NCBI GenBank assembly: GCA_964558655.1
Contig: CAZLEX010000003.1
Coordinates: 1 to 64,000, forward strand
DNA from: RGIG6353 sp964558655
Lineage (GTDB): Bacteria > Bacillota > Clostridia > Oscillospirales > SIG627
Length of the DNA stretch: 64,000 bases
Direction of reading: 5' to 3'
Made by a program: the position numbers and the translations under genes. The notes under the pieces were generated by a model. The model worked only from the letters and a program-made list of their open reading frames with translations, ran no database searches and was not told where the DNA came from. Positions 25,236 to 33,631 of this stretch are shown piece by piece. Numbering within the stretch: the first letter of the stretch is position 1; every line of letters begins with the position of its first letter.

Positions 25236-25583
25236 ATGACTGTAAAAAGAGGGGATATTTTTTACGCCGATTTAAGTCCCGTTATCGGCTCCGAGCAGGG
25301 AGGAATCCGTCCCGTCGTAATCGTACAGAACGATGTGGGAAACCGCCACAGTCCGACGGTGATAGCCGCCGCAATTACCAGTAAAACCGATAAGACACGC
25401 CTCCCTACGCATATAGATGTCACAGCAGACGCTCTCGGACTTTCAAAAAATTCGGTTATACTTCTTGAACAGGTGCGAACCATTGACAAAGCGAGACTGC
25501 GTGAAAAAATGGGGCATCTCACTCCGGATACAATGGCGAGAGTCGACGGTGCGATATCCGTGTCTTTCGGGCTTAACGCATAA
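25236..25583 (+). CDS. mazF: MazF/EndoA-type endoribonuclease toxin
   Basis: The 115-residue protein spans the whole PemK/MazF fold: VKRGDIFYADLSPVIGSEQG with the catalytic arginine following in GIRPVVIVQND, then TVIAAAITSKTDK with the conserved threonine, and LLEQVRTIDKARL. Homologues cut single-stranded RNA at short motifs. I use ATG 25236 with AAGGAG nine bases upstream rather than TTG 25230. Bacillus-type loci have the antitoxin gene directly upstream; here only about 175 bases separate it from the divergent aminotransferase and no antitoxin-like frame is visible, so it looks solitary. Confidence 0.9.
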   Translation: MTVKRGDIFYADLSPVIGSEQGGIRPVVIVQNDVGNRHSPTVIAAAITSKTDKTRLPTHIDVTADALGLSKNSVILLEQVRTIDKARLREKMGHLTPDTMARVDGAISVSFGLNA

Positions 25584-25592
25584 AAACCGAAA

Positions 25593-25630
25593 ACGGCTGT
25601 CGGTGATAATGATACATACAGCCGTATTTT
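25593..25630. terminator. possible bidirectional terminator between mazF and queT
   Basis: ACGGCTGT (25593-25600) pairs with ACAGCCGT (25618-25625) across a 17-base loop, followed by ATTTT on the plus strand and TTTTCGG on the minus strand. It lies between the convergent mazF and queT genes. Confidence 0.5.
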
Positions 25631-25643
25631 ATGCCGGTGAAAG

Positions 25644-26129
25644 TTATCTTTTGCCGGCTTTCCTTTTGTCGAGAAATATCATCATCGCTGTGCCGAACAC
25701 TCCGCAGGATATAAATTCTCCTATAAAAACGGTTAAGTATATAAAGGGGAGTGCTGTGTCTGTGCCGGTATAAAAATATTTGAGTACGAGCGGAACGGTG
25801 AGGGTGTTTGCCGTAATTGTCACCAACGGTGCAAGACGGCGTGAGAAGTGCATTTTTGCCGTAATTGCTGCGGCAATGAGGGTTGTGAGACTGCCGACAA
25901 CAGTGTCGACAGGCGTACAGCCGGTAAAAATGTTTGAAATTATGCACCCGACGAACAGTCCCGGTACGGCTGATTTGTAATAGAGCGGAAGCACGGTAAG
26001 CATTTCCGAAAGTCTTAACTGTATAATTCCGCCGGAAAGTCCGAAGATTGCAGAAATTTCGGTCAGAATTACATAGAGGCACGCTATGAGTGCACCCTGT
26101 GCGATGTAATGTGCACGGTCTTTTTTCAT
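25644..26129 (-). CDS. queT: QueT-family queuosine precursor transporter (ECF S component)
   Basis: The 161-residue membrane protein has five or six helices. The signature region AQGALIACLYVILTEISAIF, GGIIQLRLSEMLTVLPLY and VGCIISNIFTGCTPVDTVVG identify QueT, the substrate-binding subunit that works with the shared EcfA1-A2-T module. The matching ecfA1-ecfA2-ecfT genes lie about 10 kb away at 36.7-39.2 kb. ATG 26129 follows AAGGAGAAAAACA; the longer in-frame extension overlaps the riboswitch-like leader and is not expected to be translated. Residues typically touching the ligand cannot be assigned by eye. Confidence 0.85.
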   Translation of the reverse strand: MKKDRAHYIAQGALIACLYVILTEISAIFGLSGGIIQLRLSEMLTVLPLYYKSAVPGLFVGCIISNIFTGCTPVDTVVGSLTTLIAAAITAKMHFSRRLAPLVTITANTLTVPLVLKYFYTGTDTALPFIYLTVFIGEFISCGVFGTAMMIFLDKRKAGKR

Positions 26130-26136
26130 TGTTTTT

Positions 26137-26180
26137 CTCCTTAGTTTTGTTTTAGGTGAGGATGGTTTCGAACTCACCGT
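26137..26180 (-). promoter_or_regulatory. candidate preQ1 riboswitch controlling queT
   Basis: On the minus strand a GGTGAG/CTCACC stem (26178-26173 with 26160-26155) encloses the 12-base loop TTCGAAACCATC and is followed by TAAAACAAAACTAAGGAG. The A-rich tail, which contains the Shine-Dalgarno sequence, closely resembles the 3' strand of class I preQ1 aptamers. Translation would be blocked when the tail folds back on the loop. A TTGACT-17-TACACT promoter with a TG extension lies just upstream (26247-26219). I could not fit the loop pairing exactly, so the class is uncertain. Confidence 0.5.
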
Positions 26181-26190
26181 AATTTGCCGT

Positions 26191-26218
26191 AAAAATACAG
26201 GCGGGAAAACCGCCTGTA
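26191..26218 (-). terminator. terminator of murA
   Basis: TACAGGCGG pairs with CCGCCTGTA (nine pairs, A-rich loop on the plus strand), followed on the minus strand by TTTTTACGG. It lies 36 bases past the murA stop and overlaps the probable queT transcription start. Confidence 0.75.
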
Positions 26219-26253
26219 AGTGTATCATATTATGGAATAAAAGTCAAATAAAT

Positions 26254-27531
26254 TCACTGACTGTCGGAAGATGTGACGATTTTGATATCGGCACCGACCG
26301 CACGAAGCTTTCCGACAATGTCTTCATATCCTCTCTGAATGTGAAAAATATCGTCAATTTCCGTTCTGCCCTTTGCCGCAAGTCCCGCTACAACCATGGC
26401 GGCTCCCGCACGCAAGTCGATTGCACGGACTCTGGCACCCGCAAGACAGCCGGACTTTCCGTTTATGTTTGCGACCGTGTTGTCGGAGACCGTTATGTCG
26501 GCTCCCATTCTTTTAAGTTCCTCTACATATCTGAAACGGTTGTCCCAAACGCCCTCAATCATTCTGCTTTTCCCGTCGGCAAGGCACATAAGCGTGCACA
26601 TTTGGGGATTCATATCTGTCGGAAAACCCGGATAGGGCTGTGTCCTGACATTTATCGCCGACAGCTTTGAGGAAATGCTTACGGTGACCGATTCGTCCTC
26701 TTCCTCCACCGTCGCTCCCATTTCTTCAAGCTTTGAGGATATGGATTCAAGGTGTTTCGGAATAATATTGGAAATTTTAAGTTTTCCGTGAGTTGCCGCC
26801 GCAAGCACCATGAAAGTGCCTGCCTCAATCATGTCGGGAATAATTCCGTATGTAACTCCGTGCAATTTGGAAACTCCCGTTATTTTTATTGTATCCGTTC
26901 CCGCACCGATTATTTTGGCTCCGCAGGCGTTGAGAAAGTTTGCAGTATCGACGATGTGAGGTTCTCTTGCGGCATTTTCTATAACCGTCACGCCTTTTGC
27001 CTTGACGGCGGCAAGCATGATGTTAATCGTAGCCCCCACCGAAACCACATCCATAAAGACCGAGCCTCCGCAGAGTCCTCCGTCGGTAAGTGCGATAATG
27101 TGCCTGTCGTTTACCGATACTTCGGCCCCGAGTGCCTCAAAGCCCTTAATGTGCTGGTCAATCGGTCTTATCCCGAAATCACAGCCTCCGGGACAGGCGA
27201 CATTTGTCCTGCCGAAGCGTGCGAGCTCGGCACCCAATATGTAATAGGACGCTCTCATTTTGCGTACAAGTTCATCGGGGGAGGAACAGGGAGTGATGTT
27301 TCTTGAGTCTATTTTTACACAGCCTTTGGAAAGACGGGTGACTGTTGCCCCCATAGCTTCCAAAATCTCAAGAGAACGGTTTACATCGCTTATATCGGGA
27401 ATATTTTCTATAATACATTCGTCTTCTATCATGATGTTGGCCAAAAGAATCGCAACCGCAGCATTTTTCATGCCCGAAATTTGAATTTCTCCGATTAACG
27501 GTTTTCCGCCGTTTATTACCAGTTTATCCAT
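26254..27531 (-). CDS. murA: UDP-N-acetylglucosamine 1-carboxyvinyltransferase
   Basis: The 425-residue cytosolic enzyme adds enolpyruvate to UDP-GlcNAc, the first committed step of peptidoglycan synthesis. It has the usual two-domain EPSP-synthase-like length. Visible landmarks are GEIQISGMKNAAVAILLA near residue 15 (substrate lysine and asparagine), RKMRASYYILG, and the catalytic cysteine at about position 115 in CPGGCDFGIRPIDQH. The C-terminal RAGAAMVVAGLAAKGRTEID motif is also typical. It follows the wal genes on the same strand with a 105-base gap, so it may have its own promoter. Placement beside walRK, which controls wall metabolism, is suggestive. Confidence 0.93.
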   Translation of the reverse strand: MDKLVINGGKPLIGEIQISGMKNAAVAILLANIMIEDECIIENIPDISDVNRSLEILEAMGATVTRLSKGCVKIDSRNITPCSSPDELVRKMRASYYILGAELARFGRTNVACPGGCDFGIRPIDQHIKGFEALGAEVSVNDRHIIALTDGGLCGGSVFMDVVSVGATINIMLAAVKAKGVTVIENAAREPHIVDTANFLNACGAKIIGAGTDTIKITGVSKLHGVTYGIIPDMIEAGTFMVLAAATHGKLKISNIIPKHLESISSKLEEMGATVEEEDESVTVSISSKLSAINVRTQPYPGFPTDMNPQMCTLMCLADGKSRMIEGVWDNRFRYVEELKRMGADITVSDNTVANINGKSGCLAGARVRAIDLRAGAAMVVAGLAAKGRTEIDDIFHIQRGYEDIVGKLRAVGADIKIVTSSDSQ

Positions 27532-27636
27532 TATGATAAATAAATCCTTTCAAGATTGCAAAATCGCAGAGTTTTGATGCTGTGTGTATATTTTAACACA
27601 TATTTCGTAAAAAAGGAATAGAAAATGAAAAAAATG

Positions 27637-28491
27637 TCAATATCTTTGTGTACAGCTTGTGGCGTCGTATACGCTTTCTTCTCCGTCCGCAAAGGTTATT
27701 TTGTAGGAGGGAGTCATGTAAACATCGCCGTTTTCCGCCCTGACGGGATAGTAAATAAGTTCTATTTTTTTAATTTCACATTCGGAAAGTGTGAAAAGAA
27801 AATTGAGAGCGTCAAGAGAATTTGCCTTTAACTGTGTAAGAGTGCCGGCAAAGAACAAAGTACCCTCTGCACGAAGGAGCGAGCCGTCCTTAAGCGCAAC
27901 GGTAATTACTGCTTTGTCAATCTGCACGGAGTTTATCTTTTGAACAAAACCGATGTATAAAATTCCGTCGGCGTCTGTGAAAGAGCCGGTTGCCTCAAGA
28001 GAAAAATCGCCGTTACCCAGCCCCGCAAAAAGCTTGTCGGAAAGCTTTTCGGCGTATTTTGAGGCTGATTTTTCGGGGGGACTGTTCCGGAGTTTCTCCA
28101 AAATCCGCTCTTCGAAATCAGCCGTGCCGTCCAGAGCGTATTCAAAGGTGCCCTCGTCGTAAAAAGAGAGAGTTTCTCTCTCGTTAGTGTATCCCACGCC
28201 GTTCGGAATGACATACCGGGCAAAAGAACTTTTCATAATGCTTTTTGCCGTTTTTTCATAAACCGTGTCGGATATCGCAAGCTTAAGGACGGATGGGACG
28301 GTTTTTTCTTCGGGAAGTGTGCCGATATCCGTTACAATTCCTCTTTCGGCAAGTATTTTTACCGCAAGCTCCATTTCCCCGTCGCTGTACAGCTTATCGG
28401 AATCCGAGTATGCTTTGTATTGATAAACAAAGAAAATATTTACCGCGAGAAACATGACAATGAGCAGGAGCTTCAGTTTTGACGAATTCAT
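27637..28491 (-). CDS. YycI-like (WalI) regulator of WalK
   Basis: This is a 284-residue membrane-anchored protein with one N-terminal helix (residues 7-24: LLLIVMFLAVNIFFVYQYKA) and an extracytoplasmic domain made of two PepSY/YycH-like lobes (about 130-280). YycI forms a complex with YycH and the sensor WalK and modulates its activity. Position as the last member of the walR-walK-yycH-yycI order supports the call. I chose ATG 28491, seven bases after AAAGGAG; a GTG at 28497 is possible. The gap to yycH is 13 bases. Confidence 0.75.
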   Translation of the reverse strand: MNSSKLKLLLIVMFLAVNIFFVYQYKAYSDSDKLYSDGEMELAVKILAERGIVTDIGTLPEEKTVPSVLKLAISDTVYEKTAKSIMKSSFARYVIPNGVGYTNERETLSFYDEGTFEYALDGTADFEERILEKLRNSPPEKSASKYAEKLSDKLFAGLGNGDFSLEATGSFTDADGILYIGFVQKINSVQIDKAVITVALKDGSLLRAEGTLFFAGTLTQLKANSLDALNFLFTLSECEIKKIELIYYPVRAENGDVYMTPSYKITFADGEESVYDATSCTQRY

Positions 28492-28504
28492 ACGCACACT
28501 CCTT

Positions 28505-29947
28505 TCATTTAACGCTTATCCATGTGGCAGAGGTGGGCAGACCGTACTCTTTTACCGTATAAACAAGCAGAAAATCTTTTGTATCGGTGAAATTGTCACC
28601 TTTAAGCAGAGAGACCGCCAAAAGCTTTGAAATGTCGGATTTTATGAGTGTATCCGAATATTCTTCCGAAGGGTCCTCATATTCCGTTTCGAGAAGTATC
28701 ATGGATACGGCGGTAAGCCCCTTGTCGTCAAAAGTGAGACTTATTTCGTAATTCTCGTCTTCCCCGACAATGCGGCAGAGATTTTCGTAATATCCGAATG
28801 TGTATACCGTTTGGTTTCCCTCCCGCCTTATTCCGCAAAGCAGAAGACGGGCGTCCTCTCCGATAAAGTCCCCTTTGAATTTATCCAAAAACGCCGTTGC
28901 GGCGGCAATCTGTTCAAATGAAGAAAACTGCGTGCGTTCGCTTTCCAACAGGTCGGACAGGGTTATCTGAGCTTCTGTGTCACGGCTCAGGGCGTATTCG
29001 ACAACACCCTTCTGACTTACGGTGAGACGGCTGCTTGAATTTACGAAAACCAGCGTCGCTTCGGCGTCCGTATAAACTCCGACAGTGGAGGGATTAATGT
29101 CGAATTTTTCCAAAAGCGTTGCCAATTCCGAATCGGAAACGGGGGAGTAAGTGTTTCTTCCTTGCACAAACTGTATATTTTGAAGCAGATTAATCACGGT
29201 GTTGTGAACCGAAACCGAATTTAAACGGGCGGGTTCATCCGTTAAAACACAGTCGTTCGGCAGTGAAGAGGAAATTTTTTTGTCCGTGTTGATTTGTGCA
29301 TCGAAAAAGTCTTTATTAACAGTATATGCGGTAATATTGTTGCTGTTAAAATCGTAAATCATCGCCGTTGAGGCAGAAGTGGCTGCGGAAAAGTAAAAAT
29401 AATTTTCTTCACCGTCTTTTGAGAGAGCCGAAACGGTGTTTGCGTCTTCCGAAAAGAGCAGAAGTTTTTTAACCGTGCACAGTTCTCCGGAACAAAATTC
29501 GTCAGGTCTGTTGTCAAAGGCACATATTGTCAGATAGGGGAGAGCTTCGGGAAATTCGACGAGAATGTAATCGCTTTCTTTGAGAGCACTCTCCCACTTT
29601 TCCACCGTCGCTTTTGAACAGACATATGCGTCGGAAAAAACTTCTTTTGCGAGAAATTTTATGTTTTCCCAGATTTTCTCCGTCAGTTTTTCGTTGGTTT
29701 CTGTCGTGTATGCACTGCCGTCTGCGACAAGAGTAACCGCGAGTGGCGAAAAATATTCGGTGTTTGCACTGTATTGAGTATGCGAATTTGTTTTTTCGGT
29801 GAAAATCCAGAGATTTGAGTCGAGAATCTGCGTGTCTTCATCTTCGTTTGAAAAACGCAGCTGCATATTTTTTACCCAGAGAAACAGCATGAGCAAAACA
29901 AGAAAAATTATAAGTGCGCTTTTCGCTTTTTCCGCGTATTTTCTCAT
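28505..29947 (-). CDS. YycH-like (WalH) regulator of WalK
   Basis: The 480-residue protein has an N-terminal transmembrane helix (residues 9-25) and a large extracytoplasmic region of alternating beta and helical segments, as in YycH. It directly follows walK (17-base gap) and precedes yycI. Together YycH and YycI hold WalK in check in Bacillus (established). Sequence divergence is high, so the assignment leans on gene order, topology and length (Bacillus YycH about 455 residues). GGAGAAGCGGT precedes ATG. Confidence 0.7.
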   Translation of the reverse strand: MRKYAEKAKSALIIFLVLLMLFLWVKNMQLRFSNEDEDTQILDSNLWIFTEKTNSHTQYSANTEYFSPLAVTLVADGSAYTTETNEKLTEKIWENIKFLAKEVFSDAYVCSKATVEKWESALKESDYILVEFPEALPYLTICAFDNRPDEFCSGELCTVKKLLLFSEDANTVSALSKDGEENYFYFSAATSASTAMIYDFNSNNITAYTVNKDFFDAQINTDKKISSSLPNDCVLTDEPARLNSVSVHNTVINLLQNIQFVQGRNTYSPVSDSELATLLEKFDINPSTVGVYTDAEATLVFVNSSSRLTVSQKGVVEYALSRDTEAQITLSDLLESERTQFSSFEQIAAATAFLDKFKGDFIGEDARLLLCGIRREGNQTVYTFGYYENLCRIVGEDENYEISLTFDDKGLTAVSMILLETEYEDPSEEYSDTLIKSDISKLLAVSLLKGDNFTDTKDFLLVYTVKEYGLPTSATWISVK

Positions 29948-29964
29948 ACCGCTTCTCCTTTGTC

Positions 29965-31773
29965 TTAATTGATGTAGTTAGCTTTTTTCGGCAGATATAC
30001 CGTTATCTGCGTGCCTTTTTTTATTTCGGAGTCAATCGTGATAGTTCCTCCGTGCTCCAGAGTTATCTCTTTTGCGATTGCAAGTCCCAGACCGGTTCCG
30101 CCCTTGTCGGAATTGCGTGCCTTTTCGACACGGTAAAATCTTTCGAATATGTGCGGAAGGTCCTCGGCGGGTATACCGATTCCGTTGTCGGTTACCCGTA
30201 CGGTAAACCAGTCGTTTTTCCCGAGAGAAAGAGGAGAACAGTCTTCAAAATAGTCGCAGAAAATTTCAATCGTGCCGTTGTTCTGAGTGTACTTGACGGC
30301 GTTTTGAATAATGTTCAGAATGACCTGTTCGACTTTTTCACGGTCGGCTTCCATATTGGGCATATCCTTGTCGGATTTTTTAAGTATGAGTTTGTGAGAG
30401 GCTTTGTCGGCTTCGCTCTTTACCACATCGGTACACTGACCGAGCAGACCGAAAAGAGAGAAAGAGGACGGTTTCCACATCATTCGGCGGTTGTCAAGTC
30501 TTGACAGAACGAGCAAATCTTTTACGATGTGCGACATACGGTCGCTTTCTCCTATTACCATTTGCAGAAAACGGCTCTGCATTTCCTGAGGCATTTCGGG
30601 ATTGCCGGCTATTGTTTCGGCGGCTCCCTTTATGCTTGTGAGCGGGGTGCCGAGTTCGTGAGAGACATTGGCGATGAATTCTCTTCTTGATTTTTCAAGT
30701 TCGAAATGTTCGGTTATGTCGTGAAGTACGGTTATATACCCTCCGAAAGAGCCTTCGGCAAGGTCGAATCTGAACCGGCCGAAACTTATGTCGAAAACTT
30801 TGTCCCGATACACAACATTGTTTAGGAGAAGAGCGTCGTTTTCTTCAACCGACAGCCCTTCGCTCAGGCTGTCGAGATTAAGTTCTTCGATAAGTCTTGA
30901 GAGAGTGAGATTATCCGCGTCGGTAAACAGTTCTTTTGCCTCCGGATTTATGTGCATTGTGTTTCCGTCGCCGTCAAAAGCGATAACGCTGTCTTTGAGG
31001 TAATAGAAAATCGTTTCGAGTTTTTGCCGTTCTCCCGAAATATCTTTCATGGTGTTTTCCAGATTTTCCGCCATTTTGTTAAAAGTCGAGGTCAGGGTTC
31101 CTATTTCGTCGTTTGAATAAACGGTGAGCTTTTCACCGAAATTTCCTTCGGAAACATGGGTTGCTTTTTTTGTTATTTTTCTTATGGGAGCGGTTATGGC
31201 TCTCGATAAGAAAAACGAGAGAACAAGTGCGACGAGAAGCCCTATGAGAAGCGAATGAATGAGTATTGTAAATACCATGCGGGAGAAATCTCTCATTTCT
31301 TCGCAGGTGTCGGACACATAGACAATTACGGAGTTTTCGCCGTCGTCGGAGCTGATAAGCACCGCATAATCCATGATTTTGTTTCCCGCACTTTGCTCAT
31401 GAGAAGATGTGCCGGAGATGGCCGAGAGGAGATTGTGCGTCTTTGTTATGTTACGGTTTTCCTCGTCGGTCGAACCCGAAAGATAATTGCCGTCTTTGTC
31501 GAGTATGTAGTAATTTCGGTAAGAATCGACACCTATACGGGCGGAATGAGCCCAGAGAGCGTTTTTCATCTGCTCTTCGAAGTTTTTCGTGCCAAGCAGG
31601 GCTGAAAGCTCCTTCTTTAAACTGTCCGTAAACACTTCGTCCTGTTGAGATACGAATTCTTCCTTGTAATACTCAAAAATGTTGCTTATGAGTATGGTGC
31701 CCACCACCGTCATTACCGATATTATCAGCGACACCAGAATAAGCATGATTTTGAATTGCAGTTTCTTATACAA
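29965..31773 (-). CDS. walK: WalK-like sensor histidine kinase
   Basis: The 602-residue kinase has membrane helices at about 8-30 and 180-205, an extracytoplasmic sensor between them, a HAMP domain (about 205-255), a PAS domain (about 262-360), a HisKA domain with the phospho-accepting histidine in NVSHELGTPLTS, and a HATPase_c domain with NIIQNAVKYT, VTDNGIGIPAEDL and GGTGLGLAIAKEI. This is the full WalK architecture. The H-box has glycine where arginine is almost invariant (SHELRTPLT). The start is TTG, with GGAG nine bases upstream and no nearby ATG alternative. It lies 21 bases after walR. Confidence 0.88.
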   Translation of the reverse strand: MYKKLQFKIMLILVSLIISVMTVVGTILISNIFEYYKEEFVSQQDEVFTDSLKKELSALLGTKNFEEQMKNALWAHSARIGVDSYRNYYILDKDGNYLSGSTDEENRNITKTHNLLSAISGTSSHEQSAGNKIMDYAVLISSDDGENSVIVYVSDTCEEMRDFSRMVFTILIHSLLIGLLVALVLSFFLSRAITAPIRKITKKATHVSEGNFGEKLTVYSNDEIGTLTSTFNKMAENLENTMKDISGERQKLETIFYYLKDSVIAFDGDGNTMHINPEAKELFTDADNLTLSRLIEELNLDSLSEGLSVEENDALLLNNVVYRDKVFDISFGRFRFDLAEGSFGGYITVLHDITEHFELEKSRREFIANVSHELGTPLTSIKGAAETIAGNPEMPQEMQSRFLQMVIGESDRMSHIVKDLLVLSRLDNRRMMWKPSSFSLFGLLGQCTDVVKSEADKASHKLILKKSDKDMPNMEADREKVEQVILNIIQNAVKYTQNNGTIEIFCDYFEDCSPLSLGKNDWFTVRVTDNGIGIPAEDLPHIFERFYRVEKARNSDKGGTGLGLAIAKEITLEHGGTITIDSEIKKGTQITVYLPKKANYIN

Positions 31774-31794
31774 ACTTTCGGTCTCCTAACATAG

Positions 31795-32496
31795 TTACTT
31801 GTTTATTATATACCCCAATCCCCGCTTGGTAGCGATAAGGCTCTCTTCGCCGGGATCGTCTATTTTCTGCCTGAGTCTTGCGACGGTTACATCTACGGTA
31901 CGCTGGTCGCCGTATGTCGGATCGTATCCCCAAACCGCACTTATCAGTTCGTCACGGCTGTACACCTTGCCAGCATTTTTGGCAAGAAATGAGAGAAGCT
32001 CGTATTCCTTTTTGGAAAGTTCGATTTCCCTATCTCCTTTTTTGACAAGATAACTTTCAAAGTCGATAAACAGATTTTTTATTCTCATCGTGCCGTCGGC
32101 GATTTTGTTTGTCACAAGTTCGTTGGAATATCTCCTGATATTAGCCTTTATTCTCGACATGAGCTCGTTTATGCTGAAAGGCTTCGTCATGTAGTCGTCG
32201 GCTCCTATTTCAAGACCGTTTATTTTGTCACGCTCTTCGTCCCGTGCGGTCAGAATTATTATCGGAACATCAAGCTTTTCCCTAACTTTTCTGCACACTT
32301 CGAATCCGTCTATAACGGGGAGCATGAGGTCGAGCAGTATCAGGTCGTATTCTCCGGAAAGCGCTTCTTCAAGCCCCGCTTTTCCGTCGTGAACCGAGCG
32401 GGCGGTGTATCCCGCCGCTTCTATGTTGTAGTGAAGTATCTCGGCAATCATTTTTTCGTCCTCGACAATGAGGACTTTTTTGTTTTTCGTATCCAA
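31795..32496 (-). CDS. walR: WalR-like response regulator, OmpR family
   Basis: The 233-residue regulator has a receiver domain (VLIVEDEKM acidic pocket, phospho-acceptor aspartate in LILLDLMLPVIDG, lysine in YMTKPFS) and an OmpR-type winged helix with SKKEYELLSFLAKNAGKVYS and YGDQRTVDVTVARLRQKI, very close to WalR. WalR controls autolysins and wall synthesis. I start it at TTG 32496, because AAGGAG lies eight bases upstream; a longer ATG frame from 32535 would overlap the preceding gene and lacks a ribosome binding site. Confidence 0.9.
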   Translation of the reverse strand: MDTKNKKVLIVEDEKMIAEILHYNIEAAGYTARSVHDGKAGLEEALSGEYDLILLDLMLPVIDGFEVCRKVREKLDVPIIILTARDEERDKINGLEIGADDYMTKPFSINELMSRIKANIRRYSNELVTNKIADGTMRIKNLFIDFESYLVKKGDREIELSKKEYELLSFLAKNAGKVYSRDELISAVWGYDPTYGDQRTVDVTVARLRQKIDDPGEESLIATKRGLGYIINK

Positions 32497-32512
32497 AATT
32501 TTTTCTCCTTTT

Positions 32513-33619
32513 TTATGAAAGCGTGCCTGAAACACCGGGATTTATTACGGCGAGTTTTATCCTCTTGTCGTTGGAAAACAGCCCCAAAAGGTGCAAAATC
32601 AGATTGTTGTTTTCTTCCGTTGCGCTTACCTTTACGGAAACACGCTCATGCGTGAGAGAGGCTGCGTAAATTTCGTTTGCTCTCTCGCTGTCCCGTCCCT
32701 CTGTTTTATCGGCATCGAGTATTGCCGTCCAAACGGTGAACCCCGCATTTTCAAGCTCTTCGGCGTTGCCGTCGGCAAGGCATGTTTCAGACAGCCCGTT
32801 TGTGAGAAGATAAAGCACATTTTGCGTTTCCTTCGCATCTTCGGCGGTTTTGTTGCCGCTTGCCGAAATTCCCACGGCGTTACCGCATATGAGTGCGTGG
32901 TATATTTCTTTCGGCTTTTGTGCAACGGTGGCAGCGTCAAAAAACAGAGTTGCCTTTTCTCCGAAAGCTTCAAGCGTGTTTATAATGTCACGGGTATAGT
33001 TTGCGTCCTTTATGTCAAGCAGGAGATATACGGTTGTCTGAGCGGTGCTTGACGGTACCGAAGGATCTGTTATGGGCGGAGTATCGGGAATATCGGGGTT
33101 GTCGGGAGACACGGGATTTAGCCGTCCCGCCGGATCGAAAAGCTCTATAAGCTCTATAAAATCCAGCGAGTGCGTCAAATCGGTGAGCCTCTTGTGTATG
33201 ACACCCTCTTCTTCGTATGTCTCGATCTTCAAAGAGAGAATGTCGGCACAGTATTCCAAAGGCATATATATCGTTGAATTGATAACGGGAAAGGTTTCAG
33301 ATGTATGGTTTCCGTCGAGTATAATTCCGTCACTGCCGAAAGAAAAAGCGAAATAACGGCCGGTTTCGGTGTTCATGAAATAAAAGCTCTCGTACTTTTC
33401 GCTGTATTCGTAAAGTATGTTTTTAAATCCCAGAAAAAAGCTTGACGGAACATAAAGCTCGTCTCCGATTAACATAGGAGGATATTGCGAAAAGGAGAAT
33501 TTCGTGTCGTTTTTGTAAAGGACATATCTGTCGGTGCCGTCTGCCGAAGTGCCGAAAACGAAGAGAAGAGACGATAAGAGCAGAATAAGCGACAGCAATA
33601 TCGGAACTGTCTTTTTCAT
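32513..33619 (-). CDS. secreted copper-amine-oxidase-N-like / degenerate NodB deacetylase protein
   Basis: The 368-residue protein starts with a clear signal peptide (residues 1-25). Residues 30-145 resemble a stalk domain of the Cu_amine_oxidN1 kind (LIGDELYVPSSFFLG, STIYMPLEYCADIL), then a Pro-rich linker (168-192), then a NodB-like polysaccharide deacetylase fold (195-368). In the latter, the TFDDGP motif reads LLDIKD (200-205) and the metal-binding HSxxH motif is GISASGN (250-256), so the metal site is absent; ATLFF and GNAVG still mark the fold. I infer a non-catalytic wall-associated protein. It ends just before walR. GGAGGTATTT precedes ATG. Confidence 0.7.
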   Translation of the reverse strand: MKKTVPILLSLILLLSSLLFVFGTSADGTDRYVLYKNDTKFSFSQYPPMLIGDELYVPSSFFLGFKNILYEYSEKYESFYFMNTETGRYFAFSFGSDGIILDGNHTSETFPVINSTIYMPLEYCADILSLKIETYEEEGVIHKRLTDLTHSLDFIELIELFDPAGRLNPVSPDNPDIPDTPPITDPSVPSSTAQTTVYLLLDIKDANYTRDIINTLEAFGEKATLFFDAATVAQKPKEIYHALICGNAVGISASGNKTAEDAKETQNVLYLLTNGLSETCLADGNAEELENAGFTVWTAILDADKTEGRDSERANEIYAASLTHERVSVKVSATEENNNLILHLLGLFSNDKRIKLAVINPGVSGTLS

Positions 33620-33631
33620 AAATACCTCCTT

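Noticed and set aside
26155..26180. tRNA T-arm-like sequence (GGTTTCGAACTCACC) on the plus strand
   Set aside because: No acceptor or anticodon arms exist around it; it is the complement of the queT leader stem.
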